Part shown: positions 36,486 to 43,125 of the stretch, in pieces | How the letters are laid out: each line of letters begins with the position of its first letter | Position numbering within the stretch: position 1 is the stretch's first letter | Origin: an uncultured Oscillospiraceae bacterium | GTDB lineage: Bacteria; Bacillota; Clostridia; Oscillospirales; Ruminococcaceae | DNA: 64,000 nt | Direction of reading: 5' to 3' | Assembly (NCBI GenBank): GCA_958448395.1 | Contig: CAUDDP010000001.1 | Span: 16,058 to 80,057 of the forward strand | The notes under the pieces: generated by a model | What the model was told of the DNA's origin: nothing | The model's database searches: none | The model's input: only the letters and a program-made list of their open reading frames with translations | Program-made: the position numbers and the translations under genes

Positions 36486-36634
36486 TGAGAGTGAAGGTAA
36501 CACTGGCTTGCACAGAATGCAAGCGTCGCAACTATGTAACCAAGAAGAACAAGCGTAATAATCCAGAACGGATTGAAATGAACAAGCACTGCAAGTTCTG
36601 CCGGAAGCATACTTTGCACAGAGAAACAAAGTGA
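36485..36634 (+). CDS. rpmG: 50S ribosomal protein L33
   Basis: 49 residues, beginning [17 protein letters not shown]. Two CxxC pairs (CTEC and CKFC) mark the zinc-binding form of L33 rather than the zinc-free paralogue used in zinc shortage. AGGAGG precedes the start by 8 bases. It heads the rpmG-secE-nusG set that usually precedes rplKA in Firmicutes. Confidence 0.97.
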   Translation: MRVKVTLACTECKRRNYVTKKNKRNNPERIEMNKHCKFCRKHTLHRETK

Positions 36635-36651
36635 TGACTGGAGGTTCTGAA

Positions 36652-36963
36652 ATGTCCGACAAAGAAAAGAAGACAGCTGCTTCTGAGGAAAAGGAAGAAA
36701 AAGCTGCCAAGAAGGAAAAAAAGGCAAAAGCCGCAGACTCCGGGAAATCCAAAAAAGAAAAAAAGTCAATCTTTAAGAGAATTGCCGCTTGGTTCAAGGA
36801 TCTGAGAAAGGAATTCAAAAAAGTTGTATGGCCGACAAAACGATCGGTCTTCAACAATACACTCGTTGTATTGTGTGTTGTCATCATCGGCAGCGTGGTC
36901 ATTGGTCTGCTGGATCTTGGCTTCCTGAAACTGATGGAATTTCTAATGGGACTTTCAAAGTAA
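36652..36963 (+). CDS. secE: Preprotein translocase subunit SecE
   Basis: 103 residues: a long Lys/Glu/Ala-rich N-terminal tail (about 1-45), the amphipathic FKDLRKEFKKVVWPTKRS motif and a single C-terminal membrane segment. SecE clamps SecY in the translocon. The charged N-terminal extension is longer than in Bacillus SecE and is common in Oscillospirales. ATG 36652 follows GGAGG; an upstream frame extension into rpmG was dismissed. Confidence 0.96.
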   Translation: MSDKEKKTAASEEKEEKAAKKEKKAKAADSGKSKKEKKSIFKRIAAWFKDLRKEFKKVVWPTKRSVFNNTLVVLCVVIIGSVVIGLLDLGFLKLMEFLMGLSK

Positions 36964-36984
36964 AGACACAGGGAGGCCTTTTTT

Positions 36985-37512
36985 ATGTCAGAAGCTGCAA
37001 AATGGTACGTAATCCACACTTATTCCGGTTATGAAAACAAAGTCGCACAGGATATTGAAAAGGTTGTAGAAAACCGGAAACTGCATGACATGATTTTGGA
37101 AGTGCGGGTTCCCACAGAAAAGGTAACAGAAATTACCGACGGCAAAACCAGAGAAGTCGAACGGAAAACCTTTCCGAGCTATGTGCTTCTCAAAATGATC
37201 TATACGGACGACACCTGGCACGTTGTGAAAAATATTCGCGGCGTAACCGGATTTGTTGGTCCAGCTTCCGAGCCGACTCCCCTCTCTGAGGCAGAAGTCG
37301 CTGCACTCGGTGTAGAAACAGGAACGACAACAGAAGTCAACTATGCAGTCGGCGATACAATTATGATCAGCGGCACTGCAATGGATGGTTTTGTTGGCGT
37401 CGTACAAAATATTAACATGGAAGACGGCACCGTCGACGTGATGGTTTCTATGTTCGGTCGGGAAACGCCGGCAACCGTGGCACTCAATCAAATCGTCCGT
37501 ATGGACGCTTAA
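36985..37512 (+). CDS. nusG: Transcription elongation/antitermination factor NusG
   Basis: 175 residues: the NGN domain with AAKWYVIHTYSGYENKV and FPSYVLLKM, and a C-terminal KOW domain (VGDTIMISGTAMDGFVGVV). It binds RNA polymerase and connects it to ribosomes or Rho. It lies 21 bases after secE. Confidence 0.98.
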   Translation: MSEAAKWYVIHTYSGYENKVAQDIEKVVENRKLHDMILEVRVPTEKVTEITDGKTREVERKTFPSYVLLKMIYTDDTWHVVKNIRGVTGFVGPASEPTPLSEAEVAALGVETGTTTEVNYAVGDTIMISGTAMDGFVGVVQNINMEDGTVDVMVSMFGRETPATVALNQIVRMDA

Positions 37513-37528
37513 AAACGCATAAGCAAGC

Positions 37529-37573
37529 GGAATCTATTGGGATTCCCGTGGGAGGGCTGCTGCAAAAAAGCCC
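37529..37573 (+). promoter_or_regulatory. Hairpins in the nusG-rplK spacer
   Basis: GGAATC-tattgg-GATTCC (37529-37546) and GGGCT/AGCCC (37554-37573) lie between nusG and the rplK ribosome site. No T-run follows, so they look like mRNA structure rather than a terminator; the role is unknown. Confidence 0.4.
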
Positions 37574-37603
37574 GCCGTTTACCACATTATGGAGGTGTGC
37601 AAC

Positions 37604-38029
37604 ATGGCACAGAAAGTTACAGGTTATATTAAGCTTCAAATTCCGGCAGGGAAAGCAACCCCTGCTCCGCCGGTTGGTCCTGCACTGGGTCAGCACGGTG
37701 TTAATATTATGGCATTCACAAAGGAATTCAACGAAAGAACCAAGAATGACATTGGTATGATCATTCCGGTTGTTATCACGGTTTATGCCGACCGTTCCTT
37801 TACATTCATCACCAAAACACCGCCGGCTGCTGTTCTGCTGAAGAAGGCCTGCGGTCTGGAGACTGCTTCCGGCGTTCCGAACAAGACAAAGGTTGCAAAT
37901 ATCACAAAAGAACAGATTAAGCAAATTGCGGAACACAAGATGCCAGACCTCAATGCTGGTTCTCTGGAAGCCGCTATGAGCATGATTGCTGGTACCGCAC
38001 GTTCCATGGGAATTGTGGTTGTTGACTAA
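37604..38029 (+). CDS. rplK: 50S ribosomal protein L11
   Basis: 141 residues, standard length. [34 protein letters not shown] at the start is the family signature; the C-terminal RNA-binding domain with [10 protein letters not shown] closes it. It binds the GTPase-associated centre of 23S rRNA. ATG 37604 follows GGAGG; an in-frame ATG five codons upstream is disfavoured. Confidence 0.98.
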   Translation: MAQKVTGYIKLQIPAGKATPAPPVGPALGQHGVNIMAFTKEFNERTKNDIGMIIPVVITVYADRSFTFITKTPPAAVLLKKACGLETASGVPNKTKVANITKEQIKQIAEHKMPDLNAGSLEAAMSMIAGTARSMGIVVVD

Positions 38030-38054
38030 AAGAGAATGAAAATGCGGCATGTCG

Positions 38055-38139
38055 GTGCAGAACAACTCTGCACGGCTCTGTCTTCTCAAATGGTGGGAGG
38101 AGCATTCCGCTAATCGGCTGTGCGATCCAGCACACCGAT
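38055..38139 (+). promoter_or_regulatory. Leader hairpins before rplA, possible L1 target
   Basis: GTGCAGA-acaac-TCTGCAC (38055-38073) is a perfect 7-pair hairpin. ATCGG-c-TGTGC-gatcca-GCACA-CCGAT (38113-38139) is a 10-pair hairpin with one bulged C. L1 is known to repress L11-L1 mRNA by binding a hairpin that resembles its rRNA site; these are candidates by position only. Confidence 0.45.
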
Positions 38140-38169
38140 ATTACCACTGAATCAGGAGGAATCATATCA

Positions 38170-38865
38170 ATGAAACACGGAAAAAAGTATGTTGACAGCC
38201 GCAAGGCTGTAGATGCCAGCAAACAGTATGCTTCCGAAGAAGCACTTGGGCTGGTTTGCCAGAACGCAAAGGCTAAATTTGATGAAACCGTAGAAGCACA
38301 CATTCGTTTGGGCGTTGACTCCAGACATGCTGATCAGCAGGTTCGTGGTGCAGTTGTTCTGCCGAACGGCACTGGTAAAACGGTTCGTGTCTGTGTATTC
38401 TGCAAGGAAGATAAGTATGAAGCAGCAAAGGCTGCCGGTGCAGATTATGTCGGCGGTCAGGATCTCGTAGAAAAAATCACAAAAGAAAACTGGATGGATT
38501 TCGATGTTGTCATCGCTTCTCCGGACATGATGGGTCTGGTTGGTCGTTTGGGTAAAATCCTTGGTCCACGTGGCTTGATGCCGAACCCAAAGGCTGGTAC
38601 TGTTACACCAGATGTTGCAAAGGCAATCACCGAAGCAAAGGCTGGTAAAATTGAGTACCGTTTGGACAAGACTAACATCATTCACTGCCCGATCGGAAAG
38701 GCTTCTTTCGGTACAGAAAAGCTGGTTCAGAACTTTGAAGTTCTAATGGATGCTATCGTAAAGGCAAAGCCGTCTGCTGCAAAGGGTACCTATCTGAAAT
38801 CCTGCACCGTTACTTCTACAATGGGTGTTGGCGTAAAGGTTTCTACCACAAAGTATGGCGTTTGA
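38170..38865 (+). CDS. rplA: 50S ribosomal protein L1
   Basis: 231 residues. KRGKKY-type start ([15 protein letters not shown]), the central [19 protein letters not shown] signature and the closing [19 protein letters not shown]. It forms the L1 stalk and autoregulates in other bacteria. AGGAGG precedes the start. A strong terminator follows, so this transcript stops before rplJ. Confidence 0.98.
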   Translation: MKHGKKYVDSRKAVDASKQYASEEALGLVCQNAKAKFDETVEAHIRLGVDSRHADQQVRGAVVLPNGTGKTVRVCVFCKEDKYEAAKAAGADYVGGQDLVEKITKENWMDFDVVIASPDMMGLVGRLGKILGPRGLMPNPKAGTVTPDVAKAITEAKAGKIEYRLDKTNIIHCPIGKASFGTEKLVQNFEVLMDAIVKAKPSAAKGTYLKSCTVTSTMGVGVKVSTTKYGV

Positions 38866-38890
38866 TCACAAAATTCACATTTTATAATGC

Positions 38891-38943
38891 AAAAACCGTA
38901 CAACCTATCTTTGGACAGGCTGTACGGTTTTTTATTCGTTTTC
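38891..38943 (+). terminator. Terminator after rplA
   Basis: AAAACCGTACA and TGTACGGTTTT arms enclose an inner CCT-TC/GA-AGG stem, followed by a T-run; it starts 25 bases after the rplA stop. Confidence 0.88.
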
Positions 38944-39012
38944 TACACTTATTTTTTTGTAAAGCATAAAATTGTTCAGAGACGGCTTATTTATGATAAA
39001 AAACCAACCTGC

Positions 39013-39243
39013 TTATTTTCCCTGTCGTTCCGGATACGGTGTCTTCACATCAGTGCGTTCCATGAGATAGTCTACACTGGTGTGAAAAATATCTGCAATC
39101 TTCCCCAATATTTCCGGACTCGGCATCCGCACACCGGTTTCATAGCTGGAATATGTTCTGCGGTTGATAAACAATAAGTCTGCCATTTGTTGCTGCGTAA
39201 AATCCGCATCTTCCCGTAAATTGCGAATCCGCTGATAGATCAT
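39013..39243 (-). CDS. Small XRE-family transcriptional regulator
   Basis: 76 residues, essentially one Cro/CI helix-turn-helix: IRNLREDADFTQQQMADLLFINRRTYSSYETGVRMPSPEILGKIADIFHTSVDYLM. AAGGAGGGG precedes the ATG. It lies on the opposite strand to the ribosomal genes, between rplA and rplJ, and divergently to a 63-residue ORF whose promoter spacer contains a palindrome. It likely binds there. Its target and signal are unknown. A gene at this spot breaks the usual close spacing of the rplKA and rplJL blocks. Confidence 0.9.
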   Translation of the reverse strand: MIYQRIRNLREDADFTQQQMADLLFINRRTYSSYETGVRMPSPEILGKIADIFHTSVDYLMERTDVKTPYPERQGK

Positions 39244-39293
39244 AAATTCCCCTCCTTTTTCTCTTTTATTCTATCATTCTACATTTTCTCCCA

Positions 39294-39322
39294 TTGACAT
39301 TTGGCACATATTGTGGCATAAT
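39294..39322 (+). promoter_or_regulatory. Promoter of the 63-residue ORF with a palindromic spacer
   Basis: TTGACA (39294-39299), 17-base spacer, CATAAT (39317-39322). TGGCACA-tat-TGTGGCA (39302-39318), an imperfect palindrome with TG-CACA/TGTG-CA symmetry, fills the spacer and is a likely site for the divergent XRE regulator. Confidence 0.6.
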
Positions 39323-39347
39323 GAGAGAAGATAGGAGGTGATTCTAC

Positions 39348-39539
39348 ATGGAACTGTATCAAAAACCTTATTTCGCATTATTTTCTGAAATCTGTAATAC
39401 CATTGAATCGCTGGAAGCGATCCTGCAAGCAAATTCCCTGCCGGAACCTGTTCAAAATACCTTGCAAAAACAAATCCTGAACCTGAAAAAAAGCCAACAG
39501 CAAACAGAAGAATATCTGATTTCCAGACCATTTTTTTAA
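39348..39539 (+). CDS. Small protein of unknown function (63 residues)
   Basis: Not recognised. 63 residues, predicted helical and soluble, with a middle stretch ICNTIESLEAILQANSLP and a Gln/Lys-rich helix (LQKQILNLKKSQQQTEEYL) that may form a short coiled coil. It has a textbook GGAGG ribosome site 9 bases upstream and a good promoter, so it is likely translated. It is divergent from the XRE regulator gene and ends 16 bases before the rplJ -35. The pairing with an HTH gene is reminiscent of small regulatory cassettes, but nothing identifies a toxin or antitoxin. Confidence 0.65.
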   Translation: MELYQKPYFALFSEICNTIESLEAILQANSLPEPVQNTLQKQILNLKKSQQQTEEYLISRPFF

Positions 39540-39555
39540 TTTTTTAAAAAAAGAC

Positions 39556-39584
39556 TTGACAAACGGCAAAAAATGTGATATAGT
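39556..39584 (+). promoter_or_regulatory. Promoter of rplJ-rplL
   Basis: TTGACA (39556-39561), 17-base spacer, TATAGT (39579-39584), near-consensus, followed by a leader of about 185 bases. Confidence 0.85.
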
Positions 39585-39590
39585 ATAAAG

Positions 39591-39720
39591 CGTTGTGTAA
39601 CGCAACCTGAATATCGTATTCTAAAGACAGCTGGTGGCATCTGCCGTAAATCCAGCCGAGGAATTGCTCTATCAAGAATGATACTGCCGCATTCCCTGTC
39701 GAATAGCGGCTTTTTTTTTT
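39591..39720 (+). promoter_or_regulatory. Ribosomal protein L10 leader with attenuator
   Basis: The leader between the promoter and rplJ contains the ACAGCTGGTGGCATCTGCCG and CCAGCCGAGGAATTGC pieces typical of the Firmicute L10 leader RNA that binds the L10-L7/L12 complex. It ends in a terminator hairpin. Excess L10(L12)4 is expected to favour termination. The assignment rests on motif resemblance and position. Confidence 0.75.
39685..39720 (+). terminator. Attenuator terminator in the rplJ leader
   Basis: GCCGC (39686-39690) and GCGGC (39706-39710) stem with a 15-base loop followed by ten T. It lies 55 bases before the rplJ start, so it must be bypassed for rplJL expression. Confidence 0.8.
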
Positions 39721-39774
39721 GATTGTGATAGCATTTCTTTGATACGATAACAATAGTATCGGAGGTGAATTCAC

Positions 39775-40290
39775 ATGGCAAGTGAAAAGATTCTGGAAAG
39801 CAAAAAGGCAAAGGTTGTCGCTCTGACTGAAAAGTTGCAGAACAGCGTTTCTTTCGTGCTGGTTGACTACAAGGGGATTACCGTGGAAGAAGATACCAAG
39901 CTGAGAAAAGAACTGCGGGAAGCAAATGTTTCTTACACCGTTGAAAAGAACTCTATGCTCCGTTTTGCATTTAAGGAAATGGGCATTGCAGATACATTCG
40001 AAGAAGTTCTGCACGGCACCACTGCGATCGCTGTTTCTAACGACGATCAGACTGCTCCGGCTCGTATTCTGGGCAAGTTCGCTGAAACCAAGCCAGAAAG
40101 CTTCAATCTGAAGGCTGGTTACGTAGAAGGCACTGCTTACGACACCGCCGGTGTTTTGGCACTGTCCAAGATCCCGTCCAAGGATGTTCTGTTGGCACAG
40201 CTCGTTGGTTCTTTGCAGGGACCGCTGCGGAAGCTGGCTGCTACTTTGCAGGCTCTGGCAGACAAGAAGAACGAAGAAGAAGCTGCATAA
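39775..40290 (+). CDS. rplJ: 50S ribosomal protein L10
   Basis: 171 residues. N-terminal rRNA-binding part with FVLVDYKGITVEEDTKLRKELREA and a C-terminal helix that anchors L7/L12 dimers, ending in an acidic NEEEAA tail. GGAGGTG precedes ATG 39775. It is followed by rplL 80 bases on and should be feedback-controlled through the leader RNA. Confidence 0.97.
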   Translation: MASEKILESKKAKVVALTEKLQNSVSFVLVDYKGITVEEDTKLRKELREANVSYTVEKNSMLRFAFKEMGIADTFEEVLHGTTAIAVSNDDQTAPARILGKFAETKPESFNLKAGYVEGTAYDTAGVLALSKIPSKDVLLAQLVGSLQGPLRKLAATLQALADKKNEEEAA

Positions 40291-40370
40291 GGCAGCCATT
40301 CGTCCGTCGTCCGGCTGCCGCATGACGGCATAGCGGACAACTTTACAATATTATAAAGGAGATTACTATC

Positions 40371-40745
40371 ATGGCATCTGAAAAGATTTTAAATTTCATT
40401 GAAGAAATCAAGACCCTGTCTGTTCTGGAACTGTCCGAACTGATCGACGCAATTCAGGAAGAATTCGGTGTAACTGCTGTTATGGCTACTGCTCCGGGTG
40501 CAGGTGCAGGTGCAGCTGCTGCTGAAGAAGAAAAGACCGAATTTGATGTTGTTCTGGCTTCCTTTGGTGACGCTAAGATGGCTGTTATCAAGGCTGCTAA
40601 GGACGCTCTGGGTCTGGGTCTGAAGGAAGCAAAGGCAGTTGTTGAATCTGCTCCGGCTACCATCAAGGAAGGCATTTCCAAGGCTGATGCAGAAGCTCTG
40701 AAGGCTAAGCTGGAAGAAGCTGGTGCAACCATCGAAATCAAGTAA
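40371..40745 (+). CDS. rplL: 50S ribosomal protein L7/L12
   Basis: 124 residues. N-terminal dimerisation helices ([19 protein letters not shown]), an Ala/Gly hinge ([14 protein letters not shown]) and the C-terminal factor-binding domain with [24 protein letters not shown]. It recruits translation GTPases. A strong terminator follows, and rpoB, which usually comes next, is absent. Confidence 0.98.
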   Translation: MASEKILNFIEEIKTLSVLELSELIDAIQEEFGVTAVMATAPGAGAGAAAAEEEKTEFDVVLASFGDAKMAVIKAAKDALGLGLKEAKAVVESAPATIKEGISKADAEALKAKLEEAGATIEIK

Positions 40746-40773
40746 GATTTTCGATTGTACAAAATCATTGATA

Positions 40774-40809
40774 TCCTGCGGTTGTTATCTCACAGCCGCA
40801 GGATTTTTT
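40774..40809 (+). terminator. Terminator after rplL
   Basis: TCCTGCGG and CCGCAGGA arms with a 14-base loop followed by six T, 29 bases after the rplL stop. It closes the ribosomal block. Confidence 0.9.
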
Positions 40810-40853
40810 GTATCTGCGTTGCTCGCTAATATAATGTGCGTGCGATAAAAATG

Positions 40854-40911
40854 CACGGAAATCAATTTTTTATTTTCTTTCACGGATACCAATCTCATTT
40901 CCGCCGGCAGA
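40854..40911 (-). repeat. Dispersed 58-base repeat, copy downstream of rplL
   Basis: The minus strand from TCTGCCGGCGGAAATGAGAT to the GATTTCCGTG end matches 19300-19357 at 49 of 58 positions. Upstream on the minus strand it continues as GTGAGTTCGATGAGAGCG, which resembles 63961-63978. One reading frame is open across it on the minus strand, but without a ribosome site. Confidence 0.7.
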
Positions 40912-41004
40912 TAAAACGCTCTCATCGAACTCACGTTGAAAATGGATTTCTGTGCAAATCATGCCGATGAACACATATTAACATGTACAACTTGAAAGCA
41001 GAGT

Positions 41005-41030
41005 GGCTCTGCAAAATATTTTGCAGAGCC
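41005..41030. terminator. Hairpin between rplL and the BofA-like gene
   Basis: GGCTCTGCAAAA-ta-TTTTGCAGAGCC is a perfect 12-pair stem right after the stop of the minus-strand BofA-like gene. The T-run is short on either strand, so termination strength is uncertain. Confidence 0.65.
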
Positions 41031-41032
41031 TT

Positions 41033-41287
41033 TTACAGGAGAAAGTGCAGTACTGTCATCAGCACAACACCCGGTACACCAAGAATAACCGCCTGCATCA
41101 AGTTAAACAGGCTGACTTCCGGTGAAAAACCAATCCAATGTCCAAAATAATGCAGCAGCAACAATGCTGCCACACCGGTCAGTGTTCCCCGCAGCAGCGA
41201 ACGGATGACATGCTTGCGATGTAGATAGAAACTGCCCATAAATAAAGCGAGTGCTGCCCAGATTGCCCAAAAAACAATACGTTCCAT
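41033..41287 (-). CDS. BofA-like small membrane protein
   Basis: 84 residues with two or three hydrophobic segments and a C-terminal LGVPGVVLMTVLHFLL, which matches the conserved end of the BofA (pro-sigmaK processing inhibitor) family. In Bacillus, BofA holds the SpoIVFB protease inactive in the forespore outer membrane. Here the gene ends a run of small unknown genes on the minus strand; no sigK or spoIVFB is in the window, so the sporulation role is inference from the family. Confidence 0.7.
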   Translation of the reverse strand: MERIVFWAIWAALALFMGSFYLHRKHVIRSLLRGTLTGVAALLLLHYFGHWIGFSPEVSLFNLMQAVILGVPGVVLMTVLHFLL

Positions 41288-41305
41288 CCTGTTTCTTCCT
41301 CCGTC

Positions 41306-41641
41306 TTATGTCAATAAATAGGCCAATGCCATCATCAGTTTTTTATCTCCACCTTCTTTGTACAGCATGACCAACAGCACCAGAATCAAAATCTGATCTT
41401 TATCCAGCTTCTCCAGCAATTCCACTGGATTCCAATTCCCAAGAATACCAGCCTGCAATGATTTCTGTGATTCTTTCGGCGGTGGTGGTTTTGGTGCAGT
41501 TGGTTCTTCTCGCAGCGGTAAAAAATCATAGCTGGACGGCTGCGGTCTTTTTGGCGGTACGGCACGATGATACATCTCCCGGGAACGGCGAATGGCATCC
41601 TGCCGCATAGCATCGCCGTCCCTTCTGGTATATTGCGGCAC
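41306..41641 (-). CDS. Unknown protein, proline-rich with a C-terminal hydrophobic segment
   Basis: 111 residues, function unknown. Basic N-terminus (RRDGDAMRQDAIRRSREMYHRA), a Pro/Lys-rich middle (TAPKPPPPKES) and a C-terminus with LDKDQILILVLLVMLYKEGGDKKLMMALAYLL, one short membrane-like helix. A GTG start at 41641 is supported by AAAGGAGG 10 bases upstream. It lies 18 bases before the BofA-like gene in what looks like one operon. A similar DKDQ-LLLL-LY-EGADKKL ending occurs in small clostridial proteins I cannot name. Confidence 0.6.
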   Translation of the reverse strand: MPQYTRRDGDAMRQDAIRRSREMYHRAVPPKRPQPSSYDFLPLREEPTAPKPPPPKESQKSLQAGILGNWNPVELLEKLDKDQILILVLLVMLYKEGGDKKLMMALAYLLT

Positions 41642-41840
41642 ACCGGTTCGCCTCCTTTTTGATACGCTTCAGCCTGTATACCGGCTTTTTCTGAAAGTAA
41701 TACAGCAGTGCAGCACACTGCCCAAAAATCATATATGCGAAGACGATCCATTTAACGTCTGTTTTCCGGCAGATAAACTCTTGAAAATAATATTTTACAG
41801 CAAATCCTTCATCATACCGCTCTCTTTCAAAAGGGTCCAC
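41526..41840 (-). CDS. Possible small membrane protein (weakly supported)
   Basis: An open frame of up to 104 codons between two better-supported genes, overlapping both. Its central stretch KWIVFAYMIFGQCAALLYYF is strongly hydrophobic and is followed by KKPVYRLKRIKKEA, like a single-pass membrane protein with a basic stop-transfer. There is no ATG with a ribosome site; the nominal GTG at 41840 has none, so translation would need coupling to the upstream stop. It explains an otherwise empty 150-base gap, but it may be spurious. Confidence 0.25.
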   Translation of the reverse strand: MDPFERERYDEGFAVKYYFQEFICRKTDVKWIVFAYMIFGQCAALLYYFQKKPVYRLKRIKKEANRCAAIYQKGRRCYAAGCHSPFPGDVSSCRTAKKTAAVQL

Positions 41841-42160
41841 ATCGAAAGCAGTTTCAGCAATTTTACTGCTTTCTCCACCTTCTTCTGCCGCTCTGCTCGT
41901 AAATGCGGTTTCAAAGCCAGCAATAGTGCAGCATCCGGATCCTCCCCAGCTGATCCCATCAGCTGAGATACTTTCATCAATGCACCCAAATCAAAACCGC
42001 CGCCACTCTCCTCTTCGGATTCTGCGGTATCTGCTGGCGACGTTTCCCCCTTCTCCTGTTCCCCTGCATCCAACTGCAACATTTGTGCCAATTCCTGCAA
42101 TTGCTGCATACTTTCCGGGTCAGACAGCAGCGACTGCATTTTCTCCATCATACCATCCAT
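41795..42160 (-). CDS. Unknown acidic/helical protein (121 residues)
   Basis: Not recognised. The N-terminus is Met/Gln/Leu-rich (MMEKMQSLLSDPESMQQLQELAQML), followed by a low-complexity acidic linker (about 35-55) and a C-terminal helical half with LGALMKVSQLMGSAGEDPDAALLLALKPHLRAERQKKVEKAVKLLKLLSMW. It starts 4 bases after the preceding small gene, implying coupling. The DPESMQQL and LLKDPKKMEQL motifs of the two neighbours resemble each other, suggesting related helical folds. No signal peptide. Confidence 0.6.
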   Translation of the reverse strand: MDGMMEKMQSLLSDPESMQQLQELAQMLQLDAGEQEKGETSPADTAESEEESGGGFDLGALMKVSQLMGSAGEDPDAALLLALKPHLRAERQKKVEKAVKLLKLLSMWTLLKESGMMKDLL

Positions 42161-42164
42161 GTAA

Positions 42165-42410
42165 TTACTGCTTTCCCATCAGCTTTTCATATAATGCTTT
42201 CGCCTGCGGTGCATTCATCAGCTGTTCCATTTTCTTTGGATCTTTCAACAGATTCTGCATTGTAGCAGCTTCCTTTTTAGGCATTTTCTGCATCGCCTGC
42301 TCCAGTTTGCCAGACTCTAAATCTGACCGCAGCTGTTCCGGTGAAACACCTAACTTTTTTCCTACCATCTGTAATAATCCATCCATTTGCGAAGGCTGCA
42401 TTTTCATCAT
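42165..42410 (-). CDS. Unknown small Met/Lys/Gln-rich protein (81 residues)
   Basis: Not recognised. 81 residues, helical and highly charged, with tandem short motifs: LGVSPEQLRSDLESGKLEQAM and LLKDPKKMEQLMNAPQAKALYEKLM. AAAGGAG lies 3 or 6 bases before the two adjacent ATGs (42410 and 42407). It is the first gene of the minus-strand run ending with the BofA-like gene and diverges from the phosphodiesterase gene. Confidence 0.6.
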   Translation of the reverse strand: MMKMQPSQMDGLLQMVGKKLGVSPEQLRSDLESGKLEQAMQKMPKKEAATMQNLLKDPKKMEQLMNAPQAKALYEKLMGKQ

Positions 42411-42431
42411 GAACTCCTTTCAAAAAACAGG

Positions 42432-42460
42432 TTGTAATTACGGTACATTTATGCTATAAT
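42432..42460 (+). promoter_or_regulatory. Promoter of the metallophosphoesterase gene
   Basis: TTGTAA (42432-42437), 17-base spacer, TATAAT (42455-42460), about 100 bases before the gene. Confidence 0.7.
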
Positions 42461-42562
42461 AGGAAGGGATGTCATTTTACATGACAGAACATTCCATGTT
42501 GTCACGCTCCATTTTTATTCACGTGTAAATTCATAAAAAATCAAATAGAAAGGATCCCTATC

Positions 42563-43051
42563 ATGCGAATTATTGTACTATCCGATACCCATGGCAATTA
42601 TCGGGTACTGGAAACGATTCTCACACGTCATGCGAATGCAGATGCCTGCATTCACCTCGGAGACGGTGAAACAGAAATAAGACAATTTTTATCCAATCAT
42701 CCGGAATGGCAGCAAAAATTCTTTGCTGTAAAAGGAAATTGTGACTTTAACAACGAAATGCCAATGATCCTGACATTGGATCTCATTCCAAATCACCGGA
42801 TTTTCGCTGCACATGGCAACCGTCATGCTGTCAACTATACCTCTGATATGATCTTACAAGCAGCAAAAGAACAGAATTGTGATATTGTCCTGCATGGACA
42901 TACCCATGTCCGCTGTAAGGAATACCTGCCAGATGGTACTTACCTGCTGAATCCCGGCAGTGCTTCCCGCCCAAGAGACGGTATGCCGCCGTCCTATGCT
43001 TACATTGATTATGAAAAGGGCGGCATTTTCATCACACATATTTCTCTCTAA
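42563..43051 (+). CDS. YfcE/MJ0936-type metallophosphoesterase
   Basis: 162 residues, calcineurin-like fold with the full metal-ligand set: LSDTHGN (residues 6-12), HLGDGE, VKGNCD, HG in IFAAHGNRH and HGHTHV. Small proteins of this type hydrolyse phosphodiesters in vitro; the physiological substrate is unclear. The ribosome site AAAGGA is in a leader identical to that of zapA over 16 bases. Confidence 0.92.
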   Translation: MRIIVLSDTHGNYRVLETILTRHANADACIHLGDGETEIRQFLSNHPEWQQKFFAVKGNCDFNNEMPMILTLDLIPNHRIFAAHGNRHAVNYTSDMILQAAKEQNCDIVLHGHTHVRCKEYLPDGTYLLNPGSASRPRDGMPPSYAYIDYEKGGIFITHISL

Positions 43052-43125
43052 CCCGATCCTCTATCCTTATTCTATGCAGAAATAAAAAAAAGTTTCCTGT
43101 ATTTCTAACATTCCGGAGGTTTCTC

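Noticed and set aside
36273..37019. 248-codon minus-strand frame across rpmG and secE
   Set aside because: Antisense to two certain genes, Ser/Phe/Leu-rich, no ribosome site.
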